A stretch of DNA of 64,000 nucleotides, taken from positions 29,273 to 93,272 of the forward strand of contig JAJPKP010000026.1 of NCBI GenBank assembly GCA_021323675.1. The letters run 5' to 3'. This DNA comes from Pseudomonadota bacterium. Its GTDB lineage: Bacteria > Desulfobacterota > Binatia > Binatales > Binataceae. The position numbers and the translations under genes were made by a program. This document shows positions 25,403 to 33,679 of the stretch, piece after piece; positions within the stretch are counted from its first letter, which is position 1, and each line of letters opens with the position of its first letter. The notes below the pieces were generated by a model. That model saw only the letters and a list, made by a program, of their open reading frames with translations, made no database searches and was not told the DNA's origin.

Positions 25403-26734
25403 TCAGGATTGCGCGGCCTCGGCGTGCTCGACGCATCTTTTGAAGATGCGCCGATAGTTGGTCTTGACGCCCAGATGGCGGATTATGCCTTCGAGCCCGA
25501 TCAGCGCGCGCAGCAGAAAGACGCCGTGCGCGGGCGATTTGTAGAGCTTGTGCTCGAAGGCGATCTCGCCGACCTTGGTCGCGTTGCCGACGGTATCGTA
25601 ATCGGCGGGGTCGAAATCGCGATCGACCATCATCGGTTGAAACAGGATGCGCACGATTTTGACCATCGGGGCCGGGTCCTGTCCGCGCTCGAGCCATCCG
25701 AGCTTCTGCATCCCGGCGCCGATTGCGTGCGCGTCGTTGTCGATGATTCCCCGCGCCACCATTGTGTAGGCCTTTCGCTCCGAGTCGCGGAAGCGGCGAA
25801 TCGACCCGAAGTCGAGAATTCCGAGCCGGGGATGGTAGCTGACGAGGTAGTTGCCGGGATGGAAATCGGTGTGCAGCACTCCGAACTCCATGATCTGGCG
25901 CCACACGATGGCGTGGCATTTGTTGGCGACCCAGGTGCGCAGCTCCAAATCGACCTCGGGCCCCATCACATCGGCGAGCGGGTAGCCGTCGATAAACGTC
26001 ATCGTAAGCACGCGGCGCGAACTGAGCTCGCCGATCACGGTTGGGATTTCGACTTCGGGATCGTCGGCGAACAGGCGGCCGAACTCGGCCATGTTGCGCG
26101 CTTCGTTGACGTAATCCAGCTCCTCGCGCAGGCGCTCGTCCAGCTCGGTGTAGATGGCGGCGGTATCGACCTTCTGCCGCATCACGTCCCGTCCGATCGC
26201 CTGCAGGGTGCGCAGCAGGAGCTTCATGTTCTTGAGGTCTTCTTCAACGGTGGCCTCGACTCCGGGATACTGCACCTTCACGGCGACATCGCGGCCGTCT
26301 TTCAGCTTTGCGCGATGGACCTGGCCGAGCGAGGCGGCGGCGAAGGCGGTCTGATCGAAGCTTCGGAACAGATGCTCGGGACGTTTGCCGATCTCGCGGC
26401 GAATCTGCTCGGCGATCATCGAGTAGCTCATCGGCGGCACGCTCGATTGCGTGGCGCGCAGGACATCGAGCGCCTCGCCGGGCAGCAAATCCTGGCGCAT
26501 CGAGAGCATCTGGATAAGTTTCATGAAGGCGCCGCGCAGGTTCTTCGAGCTTTCGAGAATGCGTTCGGCGTTGCGGATATGGGTTTCGAGCAGCTCGCGT
26601 TCCTGCTCGCTGCGCGAAAGGAAGGGGCGGCGGATCGAGGTCCACAGGTAGCTGGTGCCGACCTGCGAGGCGAGCCCGCCCATCTTGATTGCCCGCCGCG
26701 CGCGGCCTTGCGTGATAGGATTGCGCGACGCCAT
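25403..26734 (-). CDS. ABC1/AarF (UbiB) family atypical kinase
   Basis: 443 residues from ATG 26734, which overlaps the larB stop by one base. UbiB family hallmarks: the KxGQ-like helix is replaced by LRGAFMKLIQMLSMRQDLLP, the Ala-rich loop is AAASLGQVHRA, the VAVKVQYPGV lysine, EELDYVNEARN, HTDFHPGNYLV (catalytic loop) and LGILDFGSIRRF (metal site DFG). These membrane-associated kinases/ATPases are needed for quinone synthesis or lipid metabolism. Many sequence positions agree with the fungal/bacterial ABC1 type. The C-terminus lacks obvious transmembrane helices. Co-transcription with larB is likely. Confidence 0.9.
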   Translation of the reverse strand: MASRNPITQGRARRAIKMGGLASQVGTSYLWTSIRRPFLSRSEQERELLETHIRNAERILESSKNLRGAFMKLIQMLSMRQDLLPGEALDVLRATQSSVPPMSYSMIAEQIRREIGKRPEHLFRSFDQTAFAAASLGQVHRAKLKDGRDVAVKVQYPGVEATVEEDLKNMKLLLRTLQAIGRDVMRQKVDTAAIYTELDERLREELDYVNEARNMAEFGRLFADDPEVEIPTVIGELSSRRVLTMTFIDGYPLADVMGPEVDLELRTWVANKCHAIVWRQIMEFGVLHTDFHPGNYLVSYHPRLGILDFGSIRRFRDSERKAYTMVARGIIDNDAHAIGAGMQKLGWLERGQDPAPMVKIVRILFQPMMVDRDFDPADYDTVGNATKVGEIAFEHKLYKSPAHGVFLLRALIGLEGIIRHLGVKTNYRRIFKRCVEHAEAAQS

Positions 26735-27507
26735 CAGTCGCACCCGTCGCGGTCGATGCCGACGCGGTTGATCAGCGTCGCCGCGAGCGCCGCGCCGAAT
26801 CCGTTGTCGATATTGACGACGGTCACGCCGCTCGCGCACGTGTTCAGCATCCCGAGCAAAGCGGCCAATCCGCCGAACGCGGTGCCGTAACCGACGCTGG
26901 TCGGGACCGCGACGACGGGGCGGTCGATGAGGCCCGCCACCACCGACGGCAGCGCGCCTTCCATCCCCGCCACGACGATCAGCACGCTGGATTTGCGGAT
27001 CAGATCCAGGTTGGTGGTGAGGCGATGAATTCCCGCGACGCCCACGTCGTAAACGCGCCGCACCCGGTTGCCGAACAACTCGGCGCACAGCGCGGCCTCT
27101 TCGGCGACCGGCAAATCCGAGGTTCCCGCGCTTACCACCATCACGTCTCCGTGGCCGCGGACCGGCGCGGGTTCGATCACGACCGCGCCGAGGCGTGCCT
27201 CGGGATGATACTTCATCCGCCTCAGTTTCGATTTTACGGCGCGGGCCTTGTCGGGGCCGATACGGGTGACGACCAGGCTGGTGCCGGCGGTTATCACGCG
27301 CCGGCCGATCGCGGCGATCTGCGCCGCGGTCTTTCCTTCGCCGAAGATCACCTCGGGCACGCCGCGGCGCAGCGATCGATGGTTATCGATCTTGGCGAAG
27401 CCGAGATCGTGAAAGGGCAGCTCGCGCAATGAGCGCATCGCGGCCGCGGCGCTGGTCTTGCCCGACGCCACGGAATCGAGGATTGCGCGAATCTGCTTTT
27501 CCGTCAT
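26734..27507 (-). CDS. larB: Nickel pincer cofactor biosynthesis protein LarB
   Basis: 257-residue PurE-like protein. In the Lar pathway LarB carboxylates and hydrolyses nicotinic acid adenine dinucleotide as the first step to the nickel pincer nucleotide used by lactate racemase and related enzymes. Seen here: DNHRSLRRGVPEVIFGEGKT near residue 42-60, VVSAGTSDLPVAEEAA, RVYDVGVAGIHRL, VVAGMEGALPSVVAGL and VPTSVGYGTAFGG, the standard LarB blocks. LarC and LarE are not in this window. It sits between a CNNM protein (4-nt overlap) and the UbiB-type gene. Confidence 0.93.
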   Translation of the reverse strand: MTEKQIRAILDSVASGKTSAAAAMRSLRELPFHDLGFAKIDNHRSLRRGVPEVIFGEGKTAAQIAAIGRRVITAGTSLVVTRIGPDKARAVKSKLRRMKYHPEARLGAVVIEPAPVRGHGDVMVVSAGTSDLPVAEEAALCAELFGNRVRRVYDVGVAGIHRLTTNLDLIRKSSVLIVVAGMEGALPSVVAGLIDRPVVAVPTSVGYGTAFGGLAALLGMLNTCASGVTVVNIDNGFGAALAATLINRVGIDRDGCD

Positions 27508-28799
27508 CGCCGCCGCTTAAGTAGGTCGGCTCGAAGCGGCCGCTCCAGCTTCAGCATCACCTCGCGCACCGCGCGCTGGTCGCTGCGCGTGACGGTGATG
27601 GCGATTCCTCCGGCGCTGAGTTGTTCACCGGGTTTGGGGATATGGCCCAGGCGTTCGAGCACCAACCCGCCAATGGTAGCATACTCGTCGCCCTCGGGCA
27701 GACGCAGTCCGAAGCGCTCGTTGAGTTCGGCGATGGGCGCGCGCGCCATTACAATCATTGTGCGCGGATCGGCGACGCGGGCGACGTCTTCCTCGCGGTC
27801 GTGCTCGTCTTCGATTTCGCCGACCACCTCTTCGAGCAGATCTTCCATCGTGATAATTCCCGCCGCTCCGCCGTACTCGTCGACGATAACCGCGAGATTC
27901 TCGCCGGTGCGCTGCAACGCAACCATCACTTCATCCAGCGGCATCGATTCCGGAAAGTAACTGACCGGGCGCATCATCTCGCTAACGGGATGGCTCAAGT
28001 CGGGCGCTTCGAGCAAATCGAACACGTGCACTACGCCGACGATGTCCGTGATGCGGTTGCTGAACACTGGGAGGCGGCTGAATCCCACGCGGCGCACGGT
28101 TTCGACCGCGGCAGCCAGGGTCGTGTCCTGGGGAATCGCATCCACGCGCACCAGCGGCACCATCGCCTTGCGCGCCTCGGCGCGCGAGAAGCGGAAGATG
28201 CGGCTGATCATCTGCCGCTCCGACGGCAGAATCGCATCCTGAGGCGGCGCGGCGTGCGCCGTGTCGGATTCGCGCCGATGGAGCAGGCGCACGAGATCCT
28301 CGCGCTCCAAAAAAACGCTTTCCGCCTCGGAAGGAACGCCCGCGACAAAACGCAGAGCGCGGCTAAGCAGAGTTTCGACGAAGAGCAGCGGTGACAGAAC
28401 TATCGTGAGGATTCGCAGGGGAGGAGCGGCAAAGCGCGCCAATCCGAGCGGATTGCGAAGCGCAAGCAGCTTCGGAATCGATTCGCCCAGCACGAGCGTG
28501 AGGGGCGCCAGGATGAACGGCGCCCAGAAGGAAAGCCCGGGCTTGAGATCGTGCAGGAAGGCGGTGAGCGTGACCGCGGCAAGGACGGTGGCGAGATTGT
28601 TGCTCGTCAGGGCGAGGGCGAGCAGGCGGTCGCGCCGTTCGAGCAGCCATCCGAGCATCCGCGCCCGCGCGCTGCCGCGCTCCTCCTCCGCCAGCACCTT
28701 AAACTCGTCGGCCGAGACGACCGCTATCTCGCTTGCCGCGAAAAACGCCTGAACCGCGATACAGGCGGCGACCGCCACGATCAAGCCGGCCAGGCTCAT
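27504..28799 (-). CDS. CNNM/HlyC-CorC family protein (DUF21-CBS-CorC), copy A
   Basis: 431-residue membrane protein. The N-terminal CNNM/DUF21 domain has hydrophobic segments at about residues 3-22, 55-80, 88-110 and 125-140; the CBS pair spans roughly 200-325 (MVPLVRVDAIPQ, VGFSRLPVFSNRITDIVG, VDEYGGAAGIITMEDLLEEV), and a CorC/HlyC C-terminal domain follows to 420 (GDEYATIGGLVLERLGHIP). The family is linked to Mg2+ or other cation export and to membrane stress. It overlaps the upstream copy B and the downstream larB by 4 nt each, so all three are translated from one message. Confidence 0.9.
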   Translation of the reverse strand: MSLAGLIVAVAACIAVQAFFAASEIAVVSADEFKVLAEEERGSARARMLGWLLERRDRLLALALTSNNLATVLAAVTLTAFLHDLKPGLSFWAPFILAPLTLVLGESIPKLLALRNPLGLARFAAPPLRILTIVLSPLLFVETLLSRALRFVAGVPSEAESVFLEREDLVRLLHRRESDTAHAAPPQDAILPSERQMISRIFRFSRAEARKAMVPLVRVDAIPQDTTLAAAVETVRRVGFSRLPVFSNRITDIVGVVHVFDLLEAPDLSHPVSEMMRPVSYFPESMPLDEVMVALQRTGENLAVIVDEYGGAAGIITMEDLLEEVVGEIEDEHDREEDVARVADPRTMIVMARAPIAELNERFGLRLPEGDEYATIGGLVLERLGHIPKPGEQLSAGGIAITVTRSDQRAVREVMLKLERPLRADLLKRRR

Positions 28800-30010
28800 C
28801 GCCGTATCCTCACCTGTTCGACCGTCGCGCCGCGCACGCGCTCGACGGTTGCCTGGAATTTTCCAAGCGCGAGCGTCTCTCCGACCGGGGGGATGCGGCC
28901 CAGGCGCCGGAGCATCTGGCTCGAGAGCGTGCGTCCCCCGCCGGGAACATCAAGGACGAAATCGCCGCCAAGAGCGGCCGCCAGCCTGGAGACTTCGATC
29001 GCGCCCGAGGCGATCCATTCGTTGTCCGAGACCTTCTGCAGCTCGGGCAGTTCGACATCGAACTCGTCGCGCAGTTCGCCGAACAGTTCTTCGAGCAGAT
29101 CTTCCAGGGTGACCAGACCGAGCAGGCGGCCGTATTCGTCGACGATCAGCGCCATCTGGAAGCGGCCGCGACGCATTTCGTCGAACAGTTCGCCGAGCGG
29201 TTTGCGCGGCGGAATAAAGTAGGCGGGCCGGAGGAGGCGCTCGACCCGAGGCGGAGCGGCCGCAAGCCGCTGCATCGCGAGGTCCTTGGCGTGCAGCACG
29301 CCGACGACGTTTTCCGGGCTGCCCCGGTACATCGGGATGCGCGAGAAGTGGCCGTGCGCAACTTCGGCGTTCAACTGAGCAGGCGGAGTTGCGATATCGA
29401 GAGCAAAAATTCGCTCGCGCGGAGTCATCACCTCCGAAGCGCGGCGCGCCCCGAAATCGAACACGCGATGGATGAGCGCGCGCTCCTCGGGTTCAACCTC
29501 GCCCTGGGTCTCGCCCAGCCTGAGCAGCGCCTTGAATTCCGATTCGGAAAACGGTTCGGGCCGGGGAGCCGCGACGCTGGGAGCGAAATGTCGCGCCAGG
29601 GGATGGAGGAAGTCCGCGATCGCCGCAAGCGGCCGCGCGGTCAGGTAGGCGACCGCCCCCGGATGGCCGAGCGCGAAAGTCTTGGGGGTGATGTCGCAGA
29701 AGATCAGCACGACGACGAACATCACCGGCGCGGCGACATAGGGCCCCAGCTCGCCGCCCAGCCAGAAAAGAAAGAAGCTTGTGGCAAGGCATTCGGCGAA
29801 CACGTTGCTCGCCTCGTTGATGCCGATAACGACGATCAGCGACTCCAGCGGACGGCGCATCAGGCGGTCAACCGCGGCGCGAACGGACGTGCTGAAGTGA
29901 TCGCGAATATGCTCCATCCGCGCCATCGTGAAGATCGCCGTCTCCGAGGCGGCGATGCTCGCGCTCAGCGCGATGAGCAGGAAGACCAGAACTGGCAGCA
30001 GCACCATCAC
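28796..30010 (-). CDS. CNNM/HlyC-CorC family protein (DUF21-CBS-CorC), copy B
   Basis: 404-residue paralogue of copy A with the same domain order: membrane domain with hydrophobic segments near residues 3-20, 55-80, 88-110 and 125-145, CBS pair from about 195 (VMTPRERIFALDIA, GHFSRIPMYRGSPENVVGVL, VDEYGRLLGLVTLEDLLEEL) and CorC domain (LSSQMLRRLGRIPPVGE). Sequence identity to A looks moderate, not recent duplication. Adjacent CNNM pairs with overlapping stops and starts may act as heteromers. It follows thiL after 12 bases. Confidence 0.9.
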   Translation of the reverse strand: MMVLLPVLVFLLIALSASIAASETAIFTMARMEHIRDHFSTSVRAAVDRLMRRPLESLIVVIGINEASNVFAECLATSFFLFWLGGELGPYVAAPVMFVVVLIFCDITPKTFALGHPGAVAYLTARPLAAIADFLHPLARHFAPSVAAPRPEPFSESEFKALLRLGETQGEVEPEERALIHRVFDFGARRASEVMTPRERIFALDIATPPAQLNAEVAHGHFSRIPMYRGSPENVVGVLHAKDLAMQRLAAAPPRVERLLRPAYFIPPRKPLGELFDEMRRGRFQMALIVDEYGRLLGLVTLEDLLEELFGELRDEFDVELPELQKVSDNEWIASGAIEVSRLAAALGGDFVLDVPGGGRTLSSQMLRRLGRIPPVGETLALGKFQATVERVRGATVEQVRIRR

Positions 30011-30022
30011 AGGAAGAATCGT

Positions 30023-31036
30023 TCAATTCCCGGACCGCAACTGATCCCATCCGGCGATCCCCGGCATCGCGCCGCCCTTGAGCCGTATTCCGCGGCCGCG
30101 AACGATCCGGCCGATGCGCCGGACGGGGATGCCTAGCAATCGGGAAAGCCTGCGCTCGGAATGACCGGGGCGAGCGCAAAAGAGCAACTCGTAGTCTTCG
30201 CCGCCGCCGAGCGCGAGCGAAAGGTCGGAACCCATTAGCTCATTGTACGCTTTTGAGGTGGGGATCGACTCAGGGTCGATCTCCGCGCCAACGCGGCTTC
30301 GTTCGAGAATGTGCCCGAGGTCCTGAAGCAATCCATCGCTGATGTCGATAGCGGCGGGAGCCGGGCGAAGCGTGGCGAGGCGACGGCCGGCATCGATACG
30401 GGCGCGCGGGACGAGATAGCGCGAGAGAAGATGGCGGCGCGCCGGGCCGCGCGCGCGGAGCTTGCCCGCCAGAATTCGCCATCCAGCCGCCGCATCGCCG
30501 ACGGTTCCGGTAACGAAGATTTCATCGCCGACTCGCGCCGCATCGCGCCTGAGCGGGCGGGCGGGCGAATCGCCCAAAAGCGCGATGGTTATCGCCAACT
30601 GGCTTGCAGCCGTGACGTTGCCGCCGACTACATCGACCGAGCTTTCGCGCGCGGTGCGCCGCAGGCCGGAATAGAGCCGGTCGAAAAACGGCATCGTGAG
30701 GCCGGGGCGGATGGCGAGATTTATCACGCAGGCGGCCGGCTTTCCGCCCATCGCCGCGATATCGCTCAAATTGACCGTGAGCGATCGGGCTCCGAGCTGC
30801 TCGGGCGTTCCCCAATTCAGGTTGAAGTGGATGCCCTCGACCATCGAGTCGATCGTCACGAGTGTCGGGGCGGGGCTGGGCGCGAGGATGGCGCAATCGT
30901 CGCCGGGCCCCAAAATCGTGCGCGGGCTGAGCGGCAGCTTCGCAACCAGCCGGGCAATCAACTCGAACTCGCCCGGCAGCGCGGTCGTGCGTCGGTGCGC
31001 TGGCTTGTTTTTCGATTTCCGAATGGCAGGCGACAA
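30023..31036 (-). CDS. thiL: Thiamine-monophosphate kinase ThiL
   Basis: 337-residue member of the PurM/AIR synthase-like superfamily. ThiL phosphorylates thiamine monophosphate to the diphosphate with ATP. Diagnostic parts: GDDCAIL near residue 46, DSMVEGIHFNLNWGTPEQLG near 63-82, LTVNLSDIAAMGG near 85-97, VDVVGGNVT, VTGTVGDAAAGW, DISDGLLQDLGHI and LGGGEDYELLF. SelD belongs to the same superfamily, but the VEGIHF and DDCAIL motifs are those of ThiL, and the SelD Cys/Sec glycine-rich N-terminus is missing. First gene of the CNNM-larB-ubiB run. Confidence 0.94.
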   Translation of the reverse strand: MSPAIRKSKNKPAHRRTTALPGEFELIARLVAKLPLSPRTILGPGDDCAILAPSPAPTLVTIDSMVEGIHFNLNWGTPEQLGARSLTVNLSDIAAMGGKPAACVINLAIRPGLTMPFFDRLYSGLRRTARESSVDVVGGNVTAASQLAITIALLGDSPARPLRRDAARVGDEIFVTGTVGDAAAGWRILAGKLRARGPARRHLLSRYLVPRARIDAGRRLATLRPAPAAIDISDGLLQDLGHILERSRVGAEIDPESIPTSKAYNELMGSDLSLALGGGEDYELLFCARPGHSERRLSRLLGIPVRRIGRIVRGRGIRLKGGAMPGIAGWDQLRSGN

Positions 31037-31147
31037 ATTGTCAGAGCCGGATTCGATGGTGGTAAAGGCGCGCGATGCGCGAGTTGGTGCGTTTGATGGA
31101 ACGGACGCTAATCGATTGCGAACAGGCGGGCAAGACGTCTTCAGCCG

Positions 31148-32452
31148 TCAGGCCGAACGGCGATTCTGAAAGCTTCGGGCAGGAGCAATTTCGCCGCAGG
31201 GAATTTCCGCGCGCAGGCGCAATCCGGCAGGATTGGCGAGGTCCACGGTGAATGCGCCGTCGGCGGCCTCTGTCATCGCCCGCGCCAGAAAGAGTCCGAT
31301 CTTTCCCGCGCCGGGAGAATGGCTGCGGCCGCGCGGATTCGCCATCATCTGCTCAAGGTCGGCGGCGGCGATAGAAGCGCTGGGAGCTTCAATTTCTATC
31401 GCGATCCGGCCATCGCGGACCGAGGTTGTGATGCGCACGTGGCCAGTTTTTGCGGCGCCGATAGCCGCCGCCGCGGAGTTCTGGATGATGCGCGAGAGCA
31501 TTCGCGGATCGATCCGTACGCCGGGCAAATCGGCCAGCTCGGACCGCCATCCCAGGCCCACCCGCCGCGCCTGCGCCGCGCAATCGTCGGCCACGTTGGC
31601 GATGATGGGGTTGGGATCGATATCGCCGTCGCGCATCGGGAAGCTACCGTTTTCTTCCATCCGGTACAGGTCGAGAGCGTTGTTGACGACCAGGTTGGTG
31701 TTCCAGGCGGTCGAGCCGATTCGCGCGATCATCTGGTCGCGGTCCGCCGGCCTGGCGCCTGGCTCTTCCAGCAGTTCCACGTAGCCCGCCAGCGCCGACA
31801 GCGGGTTCCTGATGTCATGCGCCATGGTGGCGATTTCGCGCTCGCGAAACCGCGCGGCGGCCTCGAGCGCTTCGAGCTGGCCGCGGATGCGGTTGCGGTA
31901 CTGTTCCACAAAGATCGCGGTGCTTTCGGCGAGCAGAACCGCGGCCAGCACGCCGAGCCATCGATAGATATTGAAGCCGTCCGGAATCGGCACCATCCAC
32001 TGCGCGACCGCAAACGATCCGAGCGCCGCGAAGCTCATCGCCAACTGCCATCGCGCGCTCCAGTTGACGAACGACGCGGTGGCAAACGGGCAAAGAATTA
32101 TCGCGATCATTCGCGACACCGGGTCGCCGGTGACCGCGCTGAACACGATGAACATCGCCATGATGAAGAGGCATATGGTGAAAGTCCAAAACTGCCAGAA
32201 GCGGCGGAAAATGCTCGTCCAGGTGAGCGCCAGGAATGCTGCGACGCCCGCGACACTGATACTATGGAGCTTGAAGTGCTCGGGCTCGTTGAGCGCTTGC
32301 GGATCAACGACTACGTAGAGCAGCAGGAACACCAGTCCAATCGCGGCGGACAGACGAATGAGCCAAAGCCAGCCGTCATCGCCGAGCGGCAGGACCTCGA
32401 ACGGGACCGCCCATTTGCTGTCTTTGCGAATCTGTTCGCGATGCTCCGGCAC
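31148..32452 (-). CDS. Sensor histidine kinase-like membrane protein with degenerate ATP site
   Basis: 434 residues. Six to seven hydrophobic segments fill residues 30-185, followed by a coiled stretch and a HisKA helix with the phospho-acceptor motif MAHDIRNPLSALAGYVELLE (His about residue 219). The HATPase region has an N-box-like RIIQNSAAAAIG, but the DxGxG (G1) motif is replaced by IEAPSASI; a G2-like SPGAGKIGLFLA is retained. ATP binding may be impaired. No response regulator is adjacent. It begins 15 bases after the aminotransferase and is probably the last gene of the LuxEC operon, perhaps acting as its sensor or regulator (inference). Confidence 0.8.
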   Translation of the reverse strand: MPEHREQIRKDSKWAVPFEVLPLGDDGWLWLIRLSAAIGLVFLLLYVVVDPQALNEPEHFKLHSISVAGVAAFLALTWTSIFRRFWQFWTFTICLFIMAMFIVFSAVTGDPVSRMIAIILCPFATASFVNWSARWQLAMSFAALGSFAVAQWMVPIPDGFNIYRWLGVLAAVLLAESTAIFVEQYRNRIRGQLEALEAAARFREREIATMAHDIRNPLSALAGYVELLEEPGARPADRDQMIARIGSTAWNTNLVVNNALDLYRMEENGSFPMRDGDIDPNPIIANVADDCAAQARRVGLGWRSELADLPGVRIDPRMLSRIIQNSAAAAIGAAKTGHVRITTSVRDGRIAIEIEAPSASIAAADLEQMMANPRGRSHSPGAGKIGLFLARAMTEAADGAFTVDLANPAGLRLRAEIPCGEIAPARSFQNRRSA

Positions 32453-32467
32453 GGTTGGCCCGTCTCT

Positions 32468-33679
32468 TCACGCTCGGCTTTGGATGCGAGCCTCTTCCAG
32501 CGCATCTCGCATCGCGGCAATCGCAAAGTCAATGTCCTTTTCCGCTACAGCAAGCGGTGGCGCGAGTCTGACAACAGTGTCAGCATTCAGCGTCCAATTG
32601 ATGATTACACCGCGTCTAATCGTCTCCGCGACGAAGCGATGAGCGAAGTCGGCGGAGCGAAAATCCACACCCACCAGCAAACCGATTCCGCGCACCGCGG
32701 CGATTTCGGGAGCTTTAAGCGCGAGCAATCGGCTCCGCAGGTACTCGCCTATTTTTGCGGCTCGGGCAGGCAGGCCTTCATTGACGATCGTTTCGAGCGC
32801 TGCAAGCCCGGCGGCGCAGGAAAGAGGATGGCCTCCGAAGGTGGTTATATGGCCCAGTGGAGGATCGTGCGAAAGCGTCCCGATGATCTCATCGCGGCCG
32901 GCGAACGCGCCCAGTGGCAATCCGCCGCCGAGCGCTTTTGCCATCACGATGATGTCGGGAACCGCGCCAAAATGTTCCAGCGCGAACAGGACGCCGGTTC
33001 GGCCGAGTCCGGTCAGGACTTCATCGAAAATCAGCAGCGTGCCGGTTTGGTCGCATCGATCGCGCAGCGCCGACATGAAAGCCGTCGAAGGAATGCGGAC
33101 GCCGGCCTCGGCTTGAATCGGCTCGATGACCACGGCGGCGACCGACGAATCGATGGCCGCGAGCGCCCCGATATCGCCATAGGGCAGGTGAAGAACGGGG
33201 CCGAGCAGCGGTGCGAACGGCGCGCGAAAAGCGGGATTGCCCGCAAGCGACAGCGCTCCGGCAGTATCGCCATGGTATGCGCCGTCGAAGGCGGCCAGTG
33301 CGCGGCGGCCGGTGAATTTGCGCGCGGCCTTAATCGACCCCTCGATCGCTTCGGCGCCGCTGTTCGTGAAATAGATGCGAGAGAGCGATGGGGGCAGCAA
33401 GTGCGCCAGGCGGGCGGCAAGCCGTGCCTGCGACTCGATCACGTATTCGCCGTAGACCATCACGTGAAGATGCCGGCGCATCTGGCGTTCGATCGCTTCG
33501 AGCACCGCGGGATGGCCGTGGCCGAGCGCGCTCACGCCGATTCCCGCGATCAGGTCCAGGTAGCGGCGGCCATCGGCCGTGTACAGCCACGATCCTTCGG
33601 CGCGAACGATTTCGAGGCCGATGGGGCTGTCGGAGGTCTGCGCCAGATAGCGCCGGAAGAGATCGCTGAGCTCCGTCAT
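32468..33679 (-). CDS. Class III PLP-dependent aminotransferase
   Basis: 403-residue fold-type I aminotransferase of class III (ornithine/acetylornithine/GABA/diamine transaminase group). Visible: GIGVSALGHGHP, YFTNSGAEAIEGSIKAARK (PLP phosphate), GAYHGDTAGALSLAG, IFDEVLTGLGRTG (Asp to pyridine N) and the Schiff-base lysine in VMAKALGGGLPLG, about residue 255. All catalytic residues appear intact. It overlaps the LuxE-LuxC fusion gene by 4 nt (ATGA). Class III members commonly aminate terminal aldehydes, and the upstream enzyme should make an aldehyde, so the pair probably yields a primary amine. Confidence 0.92.
   Translation of the reverse strand: MTELSDLFRRYLAQTSDSPIGLEIVRAEGSWLYTADGRRYLDLIAGIGVSALGHGHPAVLEAIERQMRRHLHVMVYGEYVIESQARLAARLAHLLPPSLSRIYFTNSGAEAIEGSIKAARKFTGRRALAAFDGAYHGDTAGALSLAGNPAFRAPFAPLLGPVLHLPYGDIGALAAIDSSVAAVVIEPIQAEAGVRIPSTAFMSALRDRCDQTGTLLIFDEVLTGLGRTGVLFALEHFGAVPDIIVMAKALGGGLPLGAFAGRDEIIGTLSHDPPLGHITTFGGHPLSCAAGLAALETIVNEGLPARAAKIGEYLRSRLLALKAPEIAAVRGIGLLVGVDFRSADFAHRFVAETIRRGVIINWTLNADTVVRLAPPLAVAEKDIDFAIAAMRDALEEARIQSRA

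Noticed and set aside
30023..31036. Possible SelD (selenophosphate synthetase) to go with tRNA-Sec
   Set aside because: Same superfamily, but the DDCAIL, VEGIHF and DISDGL motifs are those of ThiL and the SelD N-terminal Cys/Sec loop is absent.
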